Positions 63,295-64,000 of a stretch of 64,000 nt of DNA are shown here, one piece after another. Origin of the DNA: Chitinophaga arvensicola (GTDB taxonomy: Bacteria; Bacteroidota; Bacteroidia; Chitinophagales; Chitinophagaceae); the NCBI RefSeq assembly GCF_900110835.1, contig NZ_FOJG01000001.1:1623022-1687021 (forward strand), written 5' to 3'. The notes under the pieces are model-generated. The model worked only from the letters and a program-made list of their open reading frames with translations. It had not been told where the DNA came from and searched no databases. A program made the position numbers and the translations under genes. The first letter of the stretch is position 1; every line of letters begins with the position of its first letter.

Positions 63295-64000
63295 ATGAAG
63301 CACGCCGGTGCTGTCGGACTGCTGGCACTACTCTTAATCATGGTAGTGCTGGTGGCTACCGGTACCGGCGCTATGCATATTCCGCCGCTGCAGGTATTGG
63401 CCATCCTGTTGCAGAAAGCCGGTATTACGTTGCCGGTAAGCTACGACAGCAGCACAGCCGCTGTGTTACTGGTGATCCGGCTGCCAAGAGTAGTGCTGGC
63501 CGTACTGATCGGTGCTGGCCTGTCGATGGCCGGCGCCGCCTTACAGGGATTATTCCGCAACCCGATGGCAGATCCGGGGCTGATCGGTATCAGCTCCGGC
63601 GCTTCTGTAGGCGCGGTACTAATCATTGTATTCCAGGCATCGTTGCCGCTCTGGCTGAACACGGGATGGGTACATTATTACGCGATGAATATAGCGGCCT
63701 TTTGCGGCGCGTTTATCGCTGCCTGGCTCATCATCCGGATTGCACATACCAGCAACGGTGCTATCGTGTCTATGATGCTGCTGGGCGGGATTGCGCTCAA
63801 TGCCCTGTGTATGTCTTTTACGTGGCTGATGGCGTATGTGTCGACCAATGAACAGATGCGCAGTATTATTTTCTGGACCATGGGAAGTTTGGGTGGCGCT
63901 ACGTGGCAAACGGTATTGGCGGTAACGCCTTTTATTGTATTGCCCTTGTTGTTGTTGCCGCGCCTGGCGGGTGCACTCGATGTGTTTGCACTGGGGGAAA
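63295..64000 (+). CDS. hmuU: FecCD-type permease of the haem transporter, cut by the window edge
   Basis: The frame from the ATG at 63295 (MKHAGAVGLLALLLIM) is open to the end of the window, 235 codons so far; a TTG at 63283 is an alternative start. Multi-helix FecCD permease: LRLPRVVLAVLIGAGL-type segment (IRLPRVVLAVLIGAGLSMAG), GALLQGLFRNPLADP-type motif (AALQGLFRNPMADPGLIGISSGA), MLLGGIALN and FWTMGSLGGATW. It is the membrane channel of the BtuCD/HmuUV class. Full length is usually about 330-350 residues. Confidence 0.93.
   Translation, partial: MKHAGAVGLLALLLIMVVLVATGTGAMHIPPLQVLAILLQKAGITLPVSYDSSTAAVLLVIRLPRVVLAVLIGAGLSMAGAALQGLFRNPMADPGLIGISSGASVGAVLIIVFQASLPLWLNTGWVHYYAMNIAAFCGAFIAAWLIIRIAHTSNGAIVSMMLLGGIALNALCMSFTWLMAYVSTNEQMRSIIFWTMGSLGGATWQTVLAVTPFIVLPLLLLPRLAGALDVFALGE

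Noticed and set aside
1..64000. tRNA, rRNA, CRISPR arrays and intact insertion sequences
   Set aside because: I scanned the gaps by eye for T-loop motifs, regularly spaced repeats and transposase motifs and found none; a tRNAscan or ISfinder run would be decisive.

Overview
The window looks like a chromosomal segment of a soil- or plant-type Bacteroidota bacterium, most likely Chitinophaga or a close relative in the Chitinophagaceae. The signs are two SusC/SusD nutrient-uptake pairs, an ECF sigma/FecR/TonB-receptor module with an STN domain, DUF4249, DUF1080 and Gfo/Idh sugar enzymes, RNase Y next to zapA and pheT, and promoters of the Bacteroidota type (TTTG, then TAnnTTTG). The placement is from recognised families only; no database search was made. 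I saw no rRNA, tRNA, CRISPR array, prophage or intact insertion sequence.

Layout. 0-7 kb: a probable SUKH-like protein cut by the window edge, DUF4184, two YceI proteins, a DEAD-box helicase, an HTH-like protein, a MarR-DoxX-YceI unit with twin operators, an SDR enzyme and a DinB protein. 7-17 kb: a GH78-type rhamnosidase, a TMEM220 protein, and a SusC/SusD pair followed by a secreted FG-GAP protein with a haem-type CSSCH motif. 17.7-28.6 kb: a complete ebo cluster (eboA-F) whose two halves, ABC and DEF, are separated by a two-component system on the opposite strand; a DUF6992 gene follows eboF. 28.9-40.4 kb: a Tat-type Gfo/Idh oxidoreductase, TauE/SafE, YjbR, a DUF885 lipoprotein, a double DUF1080 protein and a second SusC/SusD pair. 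LacI-type operator-like sites lie before the oxidoreductase and between DUF1080 and SusC, suggesting one sugar regulon. 40.4-56.4 kb: mostly housekeeping (PfpI protein, atpG, scpB, purine nucleoside phosphorylase, SDR, DUF1080, rny, zapA, pheT, dnaB, MATE, rsmE, pyrD). 56.5-61.7 kb: ECF sigma, FecR, STN-TonB receptor, DUF4249 lipoprotein. 62-64 kb: haem uptake (hmuT, start of hmuU) behind a long leader that contains an intrinsic terminator.

The most striking signals are: (1) the split ebo cluster, a conserved but poorly understood metabolite-export system, with its candidate regulator sitting inside it; (2) an array of six near-consensus DnaA boxes in one orientation upstream of dnaB, four of them phased at 22, 22 and 11 bp, which could be a replication origin or a DnaA-controlled promoter; (3) the CAAnCGATTG operators linking 3-keto-sugar-type enzymes to SusCD; (4) the terminator-bearing leader and tandem 20-bp repeats before the haem transporter; and (5) near-identical 18-bp operators before MarR and DoxX.

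Most genes end at strong hairpin terminators, which lets transcription units be read with fair confidence. Several start codons were moved inward from the longest reading frame to fit signal peptides or ribosome-binding context; these are noted in each entry.
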